Under the pieces are notes generated by a model, which was not told the DNA's origin, made no database searches, and was given only the letters and a program-made list of their open reading frames with translations. A DNA stretch of 64,000 nt from Oncomelania hupensis (taxonomy: Eukaryota > Mollusca > Gastropoda > Littorinimorpha > Pomatiopsidae). Made by a program: the position numbers and the translations under genes. The stretch is from NCBI GenBank assembly GCA_036898135.1, contig CM072516.1, forward strand, positions 17,162,336-17,226,335, in the 5' to 3' direction. The first letter of the stretch is position 1, and the number at the start of each line of letters is the position of its first letter. Shown in pieces: positions 34,901 to 46,259 of this stretch.

Positions 34901-37900
34901 TGGTCATGAAGTTATGTACAGTCGCATAGGAATGGCAAAATAAATCAGACTAAAGCCCAGTAGTTAACAATCACATGTATGGAACAAAACTTATTTCATT
35001 AAATTATTATAATATGAAATACATTAATTGAAGAGCTCTGGTTGATAAAATTTTGGTGTATGTAACTTCACCATTTTGATGCAGGCTTGCTTTGACAAAG
35101 AATGTGAAGTTATGCACAAAGAGTGGAACAAGGCTGTGTTTGTTGGTGAGCTGTGTTGATAATTTTTAATCATCTTTTGAGTGTAAATAATGTATGTATC
35201 TTTTAAAAGAAAAAGTATCACTTCAAAATTTTAAATAAAAATAAAAACGAATTGTGTTCATCATTTCACAAAATCCACTTACTTTCTGGTTTTGGAAGTT
35301 AGTAGTGAAGTTATGTACTAAGAGAAATGGTCTCATAATGAATAGAAGAAACAAGTAAGTGGGATACGTTTTCACATATTGAGCTTCAGAATAATCCTAC
35401 ACTGGGAAAAACTAAATTACTCTAATTTCTTTCAAGGATGGTTGAGTTCATCACTTTACACAACTTTGAGCAAGCACAATTTTCCACTAGCTGTGTGACG
35501 TTATGCACGTGGTCGGTATTACAAAAAATGAAGCCTATAGTGACCACAACAAGAAAGAAATCAAAAATAATGTTATAAAAACATTTGTGATGCATAATTA
35601 TTAGCCTATGGAACTAAATATTCCATCATTTAAACAAAATAACAAAACACCTATAAGACCGAGATGTTTCGGATTGTGAAGTTACGCACACAAACGAATT
35701 AGACTAACAAAACGTGCCACTTTATTGTTTATTATTAGCGGTGTATTTGTCCGCAACGAAAATATAATCTGTATAAAAATATAAACGTTTAAAATTGATT
35801 TGACAATAATACTTGTTAAAAAAATCGTGTACGTTGCTTCATGACAATTGTCAAAAACGGGTGCAAAAAATAATGCATAATATCTACAAACAAGAACGTT
35901 TACTCAAACACCTTTGTAGCGATGCTGTTGACTTGAAACAAACATACATTTTTATCACAAAAACACGAGATTTACTCCATCAATGTTGACAGAAAAGTCG
36001 AAAAACACTGACCAAGCCACCAAAAATATGCGTGCATAACTTAGATGAAAAATTCATGACACTCGACTTACCTTCATTTTTGGACGAATCCGCCTCACTT
36101 CTTTCTTCTTCAGCCATCGCACGTTGAATGTTAACAAAGGCCAATTGTTTCACGTGTTAAAATTGACGCTAACCGCATTATTTAGAAAATTTGGAGCCTA
36201 AAAAAAACAGTACGTCACGTTTGGTTTTCATGACCCAAAAGTTGACAGCAATTTGTTTGCCTATATTATTCGTTCTATTAATTATATCATTATTCTGATT
36301 ATTGTATTGCTTATATTAAGTTTTGGACTCATGTTTCATAATTTATTAGCATAAGAAATAAAGTGAATTACAACACCAGCGCGGATTAATAAGCCCTGAG
36401 GCTGAATCACGAAAATACGTGACGTACGCGGGAGTCGCCGATTTCGACGCATATCTCCAAAAAATACGAACCGATTTTAAAATGTAAAATTGTTTCGTAC
36501 TCTTTATACATTTTAAATTTCGGAAATTAAATTTGTATTAATATTCTATGAAGCAGTTTTATGCCGGTCGGCAAATACCGAACACACTGTTTACGATGTC
36601 ACAAAAAGTGTAACGGAAACCGCCGATCGTTACGTCATTCATCGTCAGTTTTTTTCTTCTTTGACGTGGTTTATCGATCCGTCCTTGACGTCAAAATGAA
36701 GAACGATCTTTTCTCTGTCAGATTCACATTTTATTTTGTTTCAAATGATGATATGCAGCGAGTCCGCTTCCTCGCAAAGTAACAGTACCGGCGAAAATCG
36801 AGTCCGACGCCATTTCAGAGCCTTGCCCATATCTATAACTTCATAAATTACAGTTTGAATTAAATCATGGTGATATAAATTTATAATACTTGCCCAGTAA
36901 CATTCTGTACTTTGTTGATGCCTTTTCATAATCACCCTGATGAAAGTAGTAATCGGCACTAAATTTCAAATGGTGGTTCCTGGTGTTCTGATCCTCTGCT
37001 GAAGCATCTTCAAACCACTGAAATAAATAAGAACCGAACTTGCTATGGTATGCTGGAAATAATCATAATGGAACTACGAGATAAAACTAAAATATGAAAT
37101 GATTATCTTGTAGTGACTAGTGAGGCCTACCGTAACGACCTACGAGTAACTTCAGTAATGGTACAGGATGCAGTCAATATAAAAATTTCAAAAACAGTAC
37201 TTCAGATTGTTGGAGCGCCCGCGCCATTGGCGCATATTTTATCAGAATGGCGCGTAACAGTCAATGTGAATGCGCCAGCCTGGCGCGTCATAAACATACG
37301 ATACAAATACCTTCGATTGTCAATGACCCATCTTTTTCAAAATTGACCCATCATTTTGCATGGCCATGGGTCATTGGGCCCATGATGTCTGAAAACAATC
37401 TGAAGCACTGCAAAAATAAAAATTCGATTTTCTTCCGTCTTCAAATAGCGATCTTCCCACCTTTACACCACCTGTTTGAGTGATGTATGTGTATTGGTGT
37501 GTGTGAGGGTAAATGAGACAGGTGAGCGTGTATGTTGGTATAGATCGCCGCGCTTTGAGCCTTGGGGAAAGGCGCGTACATAGCATCCTGTATTATTATT
37601 AGTAGTAGTAGTACTAGTAGTAAGTGGAGACACGGTGGCCTAATGGTAGAGCTTTGGCTTGCGGATCTGAAGGTCCCGGGTTCGAGCCCAGGCCGGGGCA
37701 TTGTGTTGTGTCCTTGGGAAAGACACTTTACTCCCGTTTCCTACTCCTTCGGATGAGAGTATAAACCGAGGTCTACTCTGTGTCGCATACATTCCATCAT
37801 AACGGACTTTAAAGATCCTGACGCTCATGTCCTAGACGGGTGAGTGCCGGTGACAAGAACACACCCAGCATGCACTTAGGTCCTTCTTCCCCCATCCCTG

Positions 37901-38268
37901 GCTGCCCAGGATTGTGCTCAGTTGTACAGGCGTCAGACCATGCGCCCAAAGGCTGCGGGTGGGCGTCTCGGGCGGCTTGAGTTAGATCCTGTATCGGCCA
38001 GCGCCTTGAGCAGCTCTTGAGCTGGTAAAGAGCTATATAAGAACGATTAAATAAATAAATAAATAAATAAATTTTTAAATAAGTGCTCTGGGCCTGTTCA
38101 CAGACGGAGAAAGAAGAGTAAATTAAGATTTAAACATTTAGAAATCTTCCTATGAACAATTCTTACAAGTGGCTGGCATATTTTTGCATTATACGACGTC
38201 TTTGTTCCAGCTGTCGTTCTCTGCGCTCGTTCGAAATCATCGTCGTCAAATCCTAGACCCAAATCCAT
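22314..38268 (-). CDS. C8orf76: C8orf76 homologue, uncharacterised TPR-like protein, complete, 9 coding exons
   Basis: Minus-strand exons: 38268-38167, 37017-36894, 31232-31120, 25491-25401, 25172-25019, 24229-24157, 23662-23603, 23087-23013, 22385-22314. Phases agree at all junctions, giving about 287 residues. Diagnostic stretches in the same order as human C8orf76 (380 residues) are SYNAKICQPLWFED, FSADYYFHQGDYEKA, LRQDVEESLCRCCIKLNRH, PFWLELARAYRQL, CYIRARLLLESVQ and ESFHKRWFSW. The second exon ends at a GC donor (GCAAGT); using the nearby GT instead would hit a stop at once in the next exon. The protein has TPR-like helical repeats and no established function. AATAAA overlaps the last base of the TGA stop, so an alternative downstream poly(A) site is likely. 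The start is the ATG at 38268, whose MDLG resembles human MDSG; no upstream in-frame ATG was seen nearby. Confidence 0.9.
25846..25919 (+). repeat. (TAA)n microsatellite
   Basis: About 24 uninterrupted TAA units in a C8orf76 intron. Confidence 0.97.
26438..27928. mobile_element. Non-autonomous inverted-repeat element enclosing a piggyBac-like MITE
   Basis: Ends are CAGACCTGCCTAC and GTAGGCAGGTCTG, a 13-bp perfect inverted repeat, flanked by the direct repeat TTCTAG (26432-26437 and 27929-27934). Near each end GTAGCA-type motifs recur. A SINE-tail-like fragment (about 26838-26910, CAGCGCTTT repeated) and a TTAA-flanked element (27130-27810) are nested inside. No transposase frame. Confidence 0.7.
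27130..27810 (-). mobile_element. piggyBac-like element with short acidic frame
   Basis: The element is bounded by TTAA on both sides, with ends CCCTTTACTGGGC and GCCCGGTAAAGGG (inverted, one mismatch). On the minus strand 27580-27449 encodes a 43-residue acidic peptide starting MDGLDSSTDEGEF and including FESEEEIGTD. It resembles the acidic start of piggyBac transposases; the catalytic domain is absent. Confidence 0.65.
28180..29875 (-). pseudogene. LINE family A, copy 2 (linker, reverse transcriptase and 3' end)
   Basis: On the minus strand: a linker (WSTPELLDLYDKGREMKKKK, KENWIKDQCQEIE); reverse transcriptase blocks (YHTISLISHPSKILLKIILNRL, EEQAGFRAGRSTTEQIFNLR, FVDSKKTFDQAWDA); then the C-terminal part and the (TAGGA)n tail at about 28180. 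Stops and frame changes make it inactive. The endonuclease domain is missing at the 5' end. Confidence 0.85.
29944..30990 (+). mobile_element. pogo/Tigger-type DNA transposon, internally deleted
   Basis: TA dinucleotides flank inverted ends CAGTGGAACCTCTC and GAGAGGTTCCACTG. Around 30505-30650 a frame encodes KKRKFLSLEDRVNVVNRHKKG..AIAKSLKVGKTQIQ, the CENP-B-like N-terminal helix-turn-helix of pogo/Tigger transposases, with a stop right after TQIQ. The DDE catalytic domain is gone. Confidence 0.87.
32015..33405. repeat. Tandem duplication, unit about 690 bp, two copies
   Basis: The block at about 32015-32705 recurs at about 32706-33400 with the same order of landmarks: CAGCCATAACAAA, AAATGAAGCAATACAGTTAGAT, GTACATAACTTCATTACACG, TGGACATAACCTCACACAG and ACAAGTACACATAAATGAAAG. 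Scattered substitutions and small indels separate them. In the large C8orf76 intron; no coding. Confidence 0.85.
32245..36043. repeat. Array of GTACATAACTTCA-like motifs in both orientations
   Basis: Forward instances begin near 32245, 32416, 32596, 32937, 33110, 33216, 33287, 33643, 33810, 34504, 34671 and 35058. Reverse-orientation instances (TGAAGTTATGYAC) are near 34718, 34907, 35105, 35306, 35496 and 35677, and a forward variant is at 36032. Two forward/reverse pairs (34671/34718 and 35058/35105) are spaced about 47 bp and can fold as hairpins; they sit in a duplicated segment of about 110 bp. Some instances are duplicates from the 690-bp tandem copies. Function unknown. Confidence 0.6.
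33980..36118 (-). CDS. Possible small gene or alternative first exon nested in the C8orf76 intron
   Basis: A good start context and donor lie at 36118-36073: ATG, a 15-codon acidic peptide MAEEERSEADSSKNE, then GTAAGT in phase 1. A second exon-like segment begins after a good acceptor at 34168. It has a long protein-like frame containing NTWDQYLMYGEGWKMPESG and PESAVVKVLAEY before a stop near 33985. That frame joins the first exon only through its other reading frame, where an ATG sits just before the donor (MKVTRVTH). In the MAEEER frame the product would stop after about 46 residues. The 36073 donor is also phase-compatible with C8orf76 exon 31232, giving MAEEE..KNEDDIPETN, so it may be an alternative promoter for a shorter isoform. 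I do not recognise the 34 kb peptide. Uncertain. Confidence 0.35.
36119..36500 (-). promoter_or_regulatory. Candidate internal promoter
   Basis: Immediately upstream of the 36118 start codon the sequence contains CpG-bearing CRE-like motifs (GTACGTCACG near 36211, ACGTGACGTACGCG near 36417) in otherwise AT-rich intron. This suggests a promoter for the nested or alternative first exon. Inference only. Confidence 0.3.
37411..37612 (+). mobile_element. tRNA-derived SINE, family II, copy 2 (body and tail only)
   Basis: Shares the stretches TCGATTTTCTTCCGTCTTC, CACCTGTTTGAGTGATG and AGCATCCTGTATTATTATT with copies 2107 and 60291, but lacks the tRNA head. It abuts SINE family III. Confidence 0.85.
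37625..38077 (+). mobile_element. tRNA-derived SINE, family III, copy 1
   Basis: The tRNA-like head has A box TGGCCTAATGG and B box GGTTCGAGCCC. Then TGTCCTTGGGAAAGACACTTTA, a segment like central domains known from several metazoan SINEs, a long unique body, GCGCCTTGAGCAGCTC, and an (AAAT)n tail. Confidence 0.85.
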
Positions 38269-38621
38269 TTCGTCTTGTGAAAACTTGCAGTTCACTCAGA
38301 AATTGAGAGTTGCAGAACTTGTTACTTTCGGTTTCGTCTAAAGGTGCAAATCTTTCAAAACAAAATCATTATTGGACTTTTCTCTTTCCTTTTTTTTTTT
38401 TCAAAATAAAACCTCAATGTCTATACTAACTTTTATTGCTTACCTTTAAAAATTGAATTTCCGTATGGACGTTCGAGATAGGTCGAAGGGTTCATTATTT
38501 TATCATTGTGAAACCTGAAATTGTCTCAGGTCTTTGGGTTTGACAAGGAGGAATGGTAGGGGGTTTGGAAGGGAAGATTCAATTCTAAATGTTTAAGGAA
38601 TTACATCGTATGACACTATTT

Positions 38622-38880
38622 TATTTTATTGTTCTCATATAGCGCTTTCTCAGCTCAAACGAGATCTGCTCAAGGCGCTAGCTGATACAAGATCTAACTC
38701 AACCGCCCGAGGCGCCCATCTTGCAATCTTTGGGCACATCGTCTGAAGCCCAGACAAACCATGAGCACAATCCTGGGCGGTCGGCTATGGAGAAGAAGGT
38801 GTGTATAGCTGGCGTTCAAGCGTCATTCTAGGACATGAGCGTCAGAATCTTCAAAGTCCGTGCAGTATGGAATGCGTGCA
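38622..38880 (-). mobile_element. tRNA-derived SINE, family III, copy 2 (truncated, diverged)
   Basis: Minus-strand sequence repeats the 3' two thirds of the copy at 37625: GACGCTCATGTCCTAGA, the TTGTGCTCA region and the GCGCCTTGAGCAG motif. It starts near CATTCCATACTGC and lacks a tRNA head. Confidence 0.75.
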
Positions 38881-38910
38881 TGCAGAGACATGACCTAGGT
38901 TTATATATTC

Positions 38911-39450
38911 GCACTTTCTGGAAATTTAGTGCTTTAAATTCCCACTGTCACTGTCATTCTCCTTTTGTTCTTTCTCATTCCTACTCTGTTCTATCAATCT
39001 GCTATACTATCTTCTTCGCTAGACCAGTCACCTACCTTTTTTCTTCAAAACTCGTCCCAAACTCCTCATTTTGTATAAGGTCTGAGGTCAGCTTGGGAAT
39101 ATTGGACGCTTCCCGCCAAACGGTCTCTAGGGTTTCCTATGATATTATTATGTAGCAATGTAGGCATTTTATATGTATGTGTTTTGTTGATATTTTATAA
39201 TGATGTTTATATTCTATTTTGTAGAGTACAACCTCAGCGTCCCTTGCGTGGGATGCCTTTATTGTAAAGTGACTGGCTGGTGGAATGCCTTCAGTATTAC
39301 CACTAGGGTACGTTGTTTCGGCAGATCTTTAATATGGATCAAGAGTGAGTCCTCTTTCAGCGAAGTTGTGGTCTTGATTTTTTGGTCCTGATTCGGCTCA
39401 TTGCAGACCACTGGATCCTATAAGCAATGAATAACTAACTAACTAACTCT
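38911..39450 (+). mobile_element. R1 repeat, copy 2 (5'-truncated)
   Basis: Begins at the GCACTTTCTGGAAATTTAG position, so it lacks the GC hairpin and TATA box. The remaining order matches copy 1. Tail is (AACT)n. Confidence 0.8.
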
Positions 39451-41529
39451 CATCCGAAGACGCAGCGGCGCATGCAGTTTCTCAGGGTCATGATGTCTTT
39501 GTTTTTTCCCCTGCAGTCCAGGCCTGCTTCGAAGCTCGATGACCATACAGGCTGCGATATATAATTATGTAATCACTTAACATTCAATGCTTGAATAATT
39601 TTTGCCGTTGAGAACACCACTGAGCAAACTGTGTCTCATGGTCAAAATTAATTATTTTTGTTTCGGCACTCGTAGCCGTCAACTGGCTTCGAATCACACT
39701 GCCTGTACGGGCTGCAATGTTATCGCTGGACATGAAATTCTTCAATATATCGTAGTGCATACATCGCTAAACCAAGACGAGGGATGTGGAAACGTGGTGG
39801 TACACTACTGGTAGATGGATCAAATGAGAGATGAGCCAACTCTATGTCATTCTGCTATTTCTGCAATGCTATTTCGTAAATAACCTTCCAAAGCCCCAAC
39901 TGCTAACTGAACTAAACAAGCTTCGCCTGAGGACCCGAATGCACAACCTGCTGGTACGTACGTAACGTAGCCTATCGTGCCTCTCGTACATGGGGGGTAT
40001 ATGAACAAACCAACAGCCACGTGACATAATAAAATAATTAATTAATTGTATGCCTTCAACCTTTCCAGAATCCGGTGTATTTGCTCTGCTTATCCCTATC
40101 TAGTGTCATTGGACCTGGCTGGCACTCTGGGGAGAGGGTGCCAGATCTATAATCTTGCTGTGAAGTTAACAGTCCATCAGTGAGCTTTAGAGGTCAGTAA
40201 GGCCCAACCGCCAGCAAAGACTTGAATGATTTATATTAGGCCTGTCTCTGATAATCAGCATGACTTTGAAATAATCCCCTTTGCAAAGTTTACAATGGGT
40301 TTCTACCATTCCTCCTTATCTTTCCACCGCTGTACAGGTCCTATATACTGATTACAAAGTTTTCATTAATTATTTTGTTACTATAATTTGATACTGGTAT
40401 ACAAAAACCATTAACTTCACAGGGTTGACTAAAAATATGTGTGAATTAAATAACTCCTCAGGCCTGTTCAAATAAAGTAATTACATTAACAGACCGAAGT
40501 TTAATTATTAATTGATGAATATAACCAAATCATAATGTATGACCTTTTAAAATAAATTTGTTATATGTTGAAATAAAAAATCTGATAATATCTTCAAATA
40601 TTAAACTGAAGAAAGAAAGAAGAAAGAAAAAGTATGGAAGAAATAAATAATCAAGGCAAAAATCAGAGGAGCGTTTTAGTTATTTTCAGAAGTTAACATA
40701 CATAGGATACTGAAATGTCTTTTTACATGATAACAGTAATAAAAGAATGCTACTGTTTATAGAAAGTCGGATACATATTTATTTCTACTATCTTCTAAAG
40801 TCTGGCATTGTAATATGATCAGGTTTACCCTACAGTAAGATCACGCAAGCAGAGCAGCCAACATATGTAATCAGGTGCATACAGGTGCCGGACGCTAGGA
40901 CTGATAGTGGCTATGTAGCACCCAGCCTATCCGAACCTGCTGAGGTATTCGCCCAATACAGAAGAGGCCGCATGCCGCGGCAGGCTTATCCACTCGGTAT
41001 GTCTTGTGGCTGAACGAAGCCTGTTTGTGTGCAAAATATAATTATTTTCACTAATGTTTTGAGTTGCATAATATCTTTACATCATTTAAAGTGAATACTC
41101 CATCTACCTTCAGAAACATTAAATAATAATTTAGAATGATAGGCTTCGCCATCCTATCCGTTCAGTCGAAATTTGGTTCTGATCAATTCTCCTCCAATCT
41201 TATCTATAACAGACATACTTACACAGGTACGCACTTATACAATTTAAAAAAAATCTAACATTACATTGTACGTCTAGACCAGTCAAAAATTACGCTGTAG
41301 ACTGTAGACTGTACCGGCTATAAGGTCTTAGGTAGCCTACATCCACAGATACGCATCGACTCTTTGTTAGCGACTTTTAGCTTGCACTTACTGTAATCAT
41401 CGATTATTTCTAACATGGACTAGAGTAAATATTGTTCAATACAACGACAAGCGTGTTACTGCTGGCGCATAGTAACAGACTACACAACAACTAACAAACA
41501 GTACTAACACTGAAATGAACATTGAATGA
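39451..41529. other. Intergenic sequence, nothing recognised
   Basis: Two kilobases of AT-rich sequence without exon-like frames or known transposon ends. A 160-bp GC-richer patch near 40860-41020 may be a degraded repeat but matches nothing else here. Confidence 0.4.
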
Positions 41530-41757
41530 ACATTGAGGTTTAACGTCTACACCCACCATTGGCGATATGGCAGACAGGGATAACCATCCCAGGGAAACAG
41601 AGGTAGGGACCTGAATCAACACTGAACTTCCAGAGCAATCATACTGCTAAAATGGACAGTGAAAATGGCCGCATTTTATATCGCCCACCACGGGATTCGA
41701 ACCTGGGTCATCGGTGTGCCAGGCGAACGCTCTACCACTTGAGCTACGGCGGTGGGA
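41530..41757 (-). mobile_element. tRNA-derived SINE, family IV, copy 1
   Basis: Minus-strand head reads GCCGTAGCTCAAGTGGTAGAGCG with B box GGTTCGAATCC. The anticodon stem does not pair properly, so it is not a functional tRNA gene. The body (ATGGACAGTGAAAATGGC, GATAACCATCCCAGGG in plus orientation) recurs at 48135-48390. Confidence 0.8.
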
Positions 41758-41779
41758 CAAACAAAACACTTTCGCGATG

Positions 41780-42668
41780 TGTCAAGGATGACTATTCTCT
41801 CCAACACTCTTCAACATCTTCCTAGGGCGCATCATGTCAGATGCCCTTGCAGATCACGAAGGCACAGTCAGCATAGGGGGTAGAGCAATCTCCAACCTCC
41901 GTTTTGCGTATGACATTGATGGATTGGCTGGAGAGGAACAAGAACTTGAACAGCTGGTAAAGAGGCATGACACGATCTCCAGAGCCTATAGAATGGAAAT
42001 AAGTGCCGAGAAGACCACAATGATGACCAACAACACCAATGGCATCAACATGGACATCAAAATCCAAGACCAATCCTTCAACACAGTGCATAGCTTCAAA
42101 TATTTAGGAGCCATTGTATCTCTAGGATCGCATAAACCACTGCTGCCCTGACAATAGGTTGAAGCTCATTTGAAAAGACAGGACCATCAGTCTACATTCC
42201 AAGGTAAGGCTGCTGCGCTCTTTTGTCATCTCCATCTTCCTATACGCTTGCGAAACATGGACACTCACCGCAGATATACAACGAAGAATACAAAGCATGG
42301 AGATGAGGTGCTACATAAGACTTCTGGGCATTTCCTATACCCAGCACATCACCAACATCGAAGTCAGACAGACTATCACACAAGCCATTTGACAAGACGA
42401 TGACATGCTCACAGTGGTTAAGAAACGGAAACTCTGATGGTATGGCCACGTAAGCAGAACGTCAGGCCTTGCATTCTGCAAGGCACAGTGCAAGGAGGGA
42501 GAAGAAGAGGGAGACAGAAAAAGAGGGGGAGGACAACATTCAAGAATGGACTGGCTTGACACTGAGCGAAGCCATGAGGGTTGCTGATGACAGAGAAAGA
42601 TGGTTAAACGATCGTCTGTGATGCCCCAACGATCTTCGAGAACTACGAAATAGAATAGGATAGGATAT
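41780..42668 (+). pseudogene. LINE family A, copy 3 (reverse transcriptase palm to tail)
   Basis: Plus strand: SPTLFNIFLGRIM, ISNLRFAYDIDGLAGEEQEL (the FADD motif is mutated to FAYD), EISAEKTTMM, SFKYLGAIV, then 3' sequence shared with the other copies and a GGATA tail. A catalytic Asp replaced by Tyr and frame breaks make it dead. Confidence 0.85.
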
Positions 42669-42694
42669 GTTGAAATTTAGGAACAAGGGCATTA

Positions 42695-43035
42695 ATATAT
42701 CCTATCCTATCCCATAACTCGGAGGTCGTTCGGGCACCACAGATGATTGTTTAACAAGCGTACTCCATCTTTTTCTGTTCTCAGCAACCCTCATGGCTTC
42801 GCTCAGTGTCAAGCCAGTCCATTCTCGAATGTTGTGGGCTGCATGCCAGACTCGGTCAAACGCATTCTTGAAGTCTACGAACACATGATATAGATGTTGT
42901 TGGTGATATAGGTATTTCTTGCAGATTATTCTGACGTTGAAAATCTGTTTAGTGGTACTTCGCCTTGCCCTGAATCCTGCTTGTTCTTCAGCTATGATTT
43001 GTTCAGCTTGGGGTTTAAACCTGTTGAGTATTTTT
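42695..43035 (-). pseudogene. LINE family A, copy 4 (internally deleted)
   Basis: Minus strand: reverse transcriptase FVDFKNAFDRVWHA is joined directly to the C-terminal IREWTGLTLSEAMRVAE, skipping most of the palm, thumb and zinc-knuckle region, and ends in (TAGGA)n. The joined frame is open across the deletion. Confidence 0.82.
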
Positions 43036-43194
43036 TTAAATTAATGTAGATACTTAAATAATCTTATGCTGCAACACACACACACATGTTCAATGAGGCT
43101 AATAAATTCTGGGGGGAATGAGTAGGGGTGGAGGTAGGAGATGAGGAAAAGAGACGAAAATTGCTTAGATCTATCTTTTATTTTAAGTATACAG

Positions 43195-44118
43195 GCCTAC
43201 CCCTGCTGTTGGTAATAAGGAACTTGGAATGTCAGGACCCTAACTGCGGAGAGAACCTTAGAAGAACTGTCCCACGAGCTGGAAAACTATCGATGGAACA
43301 TTTGAGGTATCAGCGAATTGCGCTGGAAAGGCCTCGTTGAAAAAAACGACGACACGAGCTTTATTTCAGCGGGAGAGATGGCAGGCACGAACACGGCGTT
43401 GGATTCTTGGTCCACAAAGACAAATCCAGGCTACTGTCATAGGTTGCCGCTCAGCCTCAGTAGACATTACTATCCGTCTGAGAGCAGCCCATTTCAACAT
43501 CACTATCATCCAGAGCTACGCCCCAACATCAGACAATGACGACAACGAAGTTGAGGATTTCTATGAACAACTGCAGGCTTTACTTGATCAAGTGCCGAGG
43601 AATGACATTGTCATAGTGCAAAGCGACTGTAATGGCAAGGTTGGCCAAGATGCGTACCACAATTGGGGAGAAGCATGTGGACCCAACTGAAACAACGAGA
43701 CAAATGACAGAGGTCTGAGACTCTTGGAGTTTGCCAGATACACCAATCTAATACTGGCAAACACGCTTGGTCCTCACAAAAACAATCCAGACGATGGACC
43801 TGACACAGTTCCATCGGTGAATAAGCTTGATTGACAACACGACGACATGCTCACAGCGGTGAAGAAACGGAAACTCCAATGGTATGGCCACGTCAGCAGA
43901 GCATCAGGCCTTGCAAAGACCATTCTGCAAGGCACCGTGCCAGGAGGCAGAAGAAGAGGGAGACAGAAAAAGAGGTGGGAGGACAACATTCAAGAATGGA
44001 CTGGCTTGACACTGAGAGAAGCCATGAGGGTTGCTGAGGACAGAGAAATATGGAGTATGCTGGTTAAACTATCATCTGTGGTGCCCCACGACTTTCGAGT
44101 TACGGGATAGGATAGGAA
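43195..44118 (+). pseudogene. LINE family A, copy 5 (endonuclease joined to 3' end)
   Basis: The 5' part (about 43215-43690) encodes fragments of an AP-type endonuclease (GTWNVRTL-like start with stops, IIQSYAPTSDNDDNEVEDFYEQL, VQSDCNGKVGQDA). At about 43815 it jumps to the C-terminal block KKRKLQWYGHVSRASG..KTILQGTVPGGRRRGR, ending in GGATAGGATAGG. The reverse transcriptase is deleted. Confidence 0.85.
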
Positions 44119-45147
44119 AGATTATAACATTATTGGAACAACGGCATTTGATCTTCCTATACATATAGGTCTATATTCTATATTAGATTAGCATATATTA
44201 TCTTGGGTGGATACAATTCTCTTTGGGAAACGAGAGGGTAGGAAGAGGGTAAAGGGCTAGGGGTAGTGGATAGGGGTGGATAGTAGGGAATGGAGTGGAT
44301 AGTGGGTGGTTAGTTGTGGTCACAAAGTACTGTCTCGTGGGGCAAAGATTGTGCCAAGTTATCTTATCGCACTCGTCAAGCAGCGGCCACGGGACCAACC
44401 ATACAGGGTACAATGGTCCATGCGGCGCAGAACTCTTCAAGCCACTACTTATCTTGTTTGGCATAACAGCGCAGTCAGACTCGCAGAACAACGAAACAGC
44501 AATAGAAACGGTATTGGAATTGTAGCTCAGTCTGTTGCCCTTTCCGTCAGAGGCGTTGTTATAACAGTAAGCAAAAACATTTTTGCTGTATACATTTTTA
44601 ATAAAATGTTAATTGTTGTTAACTGCTGATTATTGTCTTTTCGATTCCACTGCGGTTAGGAAAGTAAAGCATGTTGTATAGTGTTTAAGTAAGTGTTACA
44701 TTGTTTTTGTACTTTTGACTTCTGTGTAATTTAATTAGGATTACGGATCAAATTTAAAGAAATGAAAATTGTTGGCGTTTTTTAATATATAAAATTATAA
44801 ATATAGTTTTTTTTTTAAAACATATTTTTTTAAGTCATTAGACCTTATCAAATATAGTTAACAATAATACGTAATGGCAAGATACGTTTTTTTAAAATGT
44901 AAAATAAAATGTGAACATTTGTATTTCGAATTTTAGTTCAAAAGTAAATGATGAATTGATTATAATGCTGATGATAATGACGACGACGGTGATGATGATG
45001 GTATGATGATGATGATGATGAGTAGGAGGAAAAGGATTGCAGTCAATTTTGTAAGGTTTAGGACTCCATGAAACCAGTCATGCTCAATGCGCAAGAAGAA
45101 AAGCAACAGGAACAGCCAACAGCGAAGACACAGCCCAAAGGAATATT
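44119..45147. other. Intergenic sequence, mostly unassigned
   Basis: A 107-codon plus-strand frame at 44306-44629 (VPSYLIALVKQRPRDQPYR) has no family I recognise. A degenerate GATGAT run lies at 44985-45020. No exon signals. Confidence 0.35.
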
Positions 45148-45256
45148 TTAATTAATTAATTAATTAATTTGTTAGTTAGTTAGTCATTGTTTATAAGATC
45201 CAGCGGACTGCAAAGAGCCAAATCAGGACCACAACTTGGTTGAAAAGGGCTAACCC
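45148..45256 (-). mobile_element. R1 repeat, copy 3, tail-side part
   Basis: Tail (AATT)n and (TTAG)n, then CATTGTTTATAAGATCCAGCGGACT..ACTTGGTTGAAAAGGGCT. The copy is interrupted at about 45256 and resumes at 46260. Confidence 0.75.

Positions 45257-46259
<1,003 letters not shown>

Noticed and set aside
32245..36043. loxP-like recombination sites (ATAACTTCG arms)
   Set aside because: The motif shares ATAACTTC with loxP arms but lacks the paired 13-bp arms around an 8-bp spacer. The two inverted pairs are about 47 bp apart.
37628..37705. Functional tRNA gene on the plus strand
   Set aside because: tRNA-like boxes are followed directly by a SINE body and an (AAAT)n tail; a second copy lies at 38622.
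41690..41757. Functional tRNA gene
   Set aside because: The A and B boxes are good but the anticodon stem does not pair, and the sequence is the head of a SINE that recurs at 48135.
44306..44629. 107-codon plus-strand frame
   Set aside because: No recognisable domain, no splice context and no second copy; kept only as unassigned intergenic sequence.
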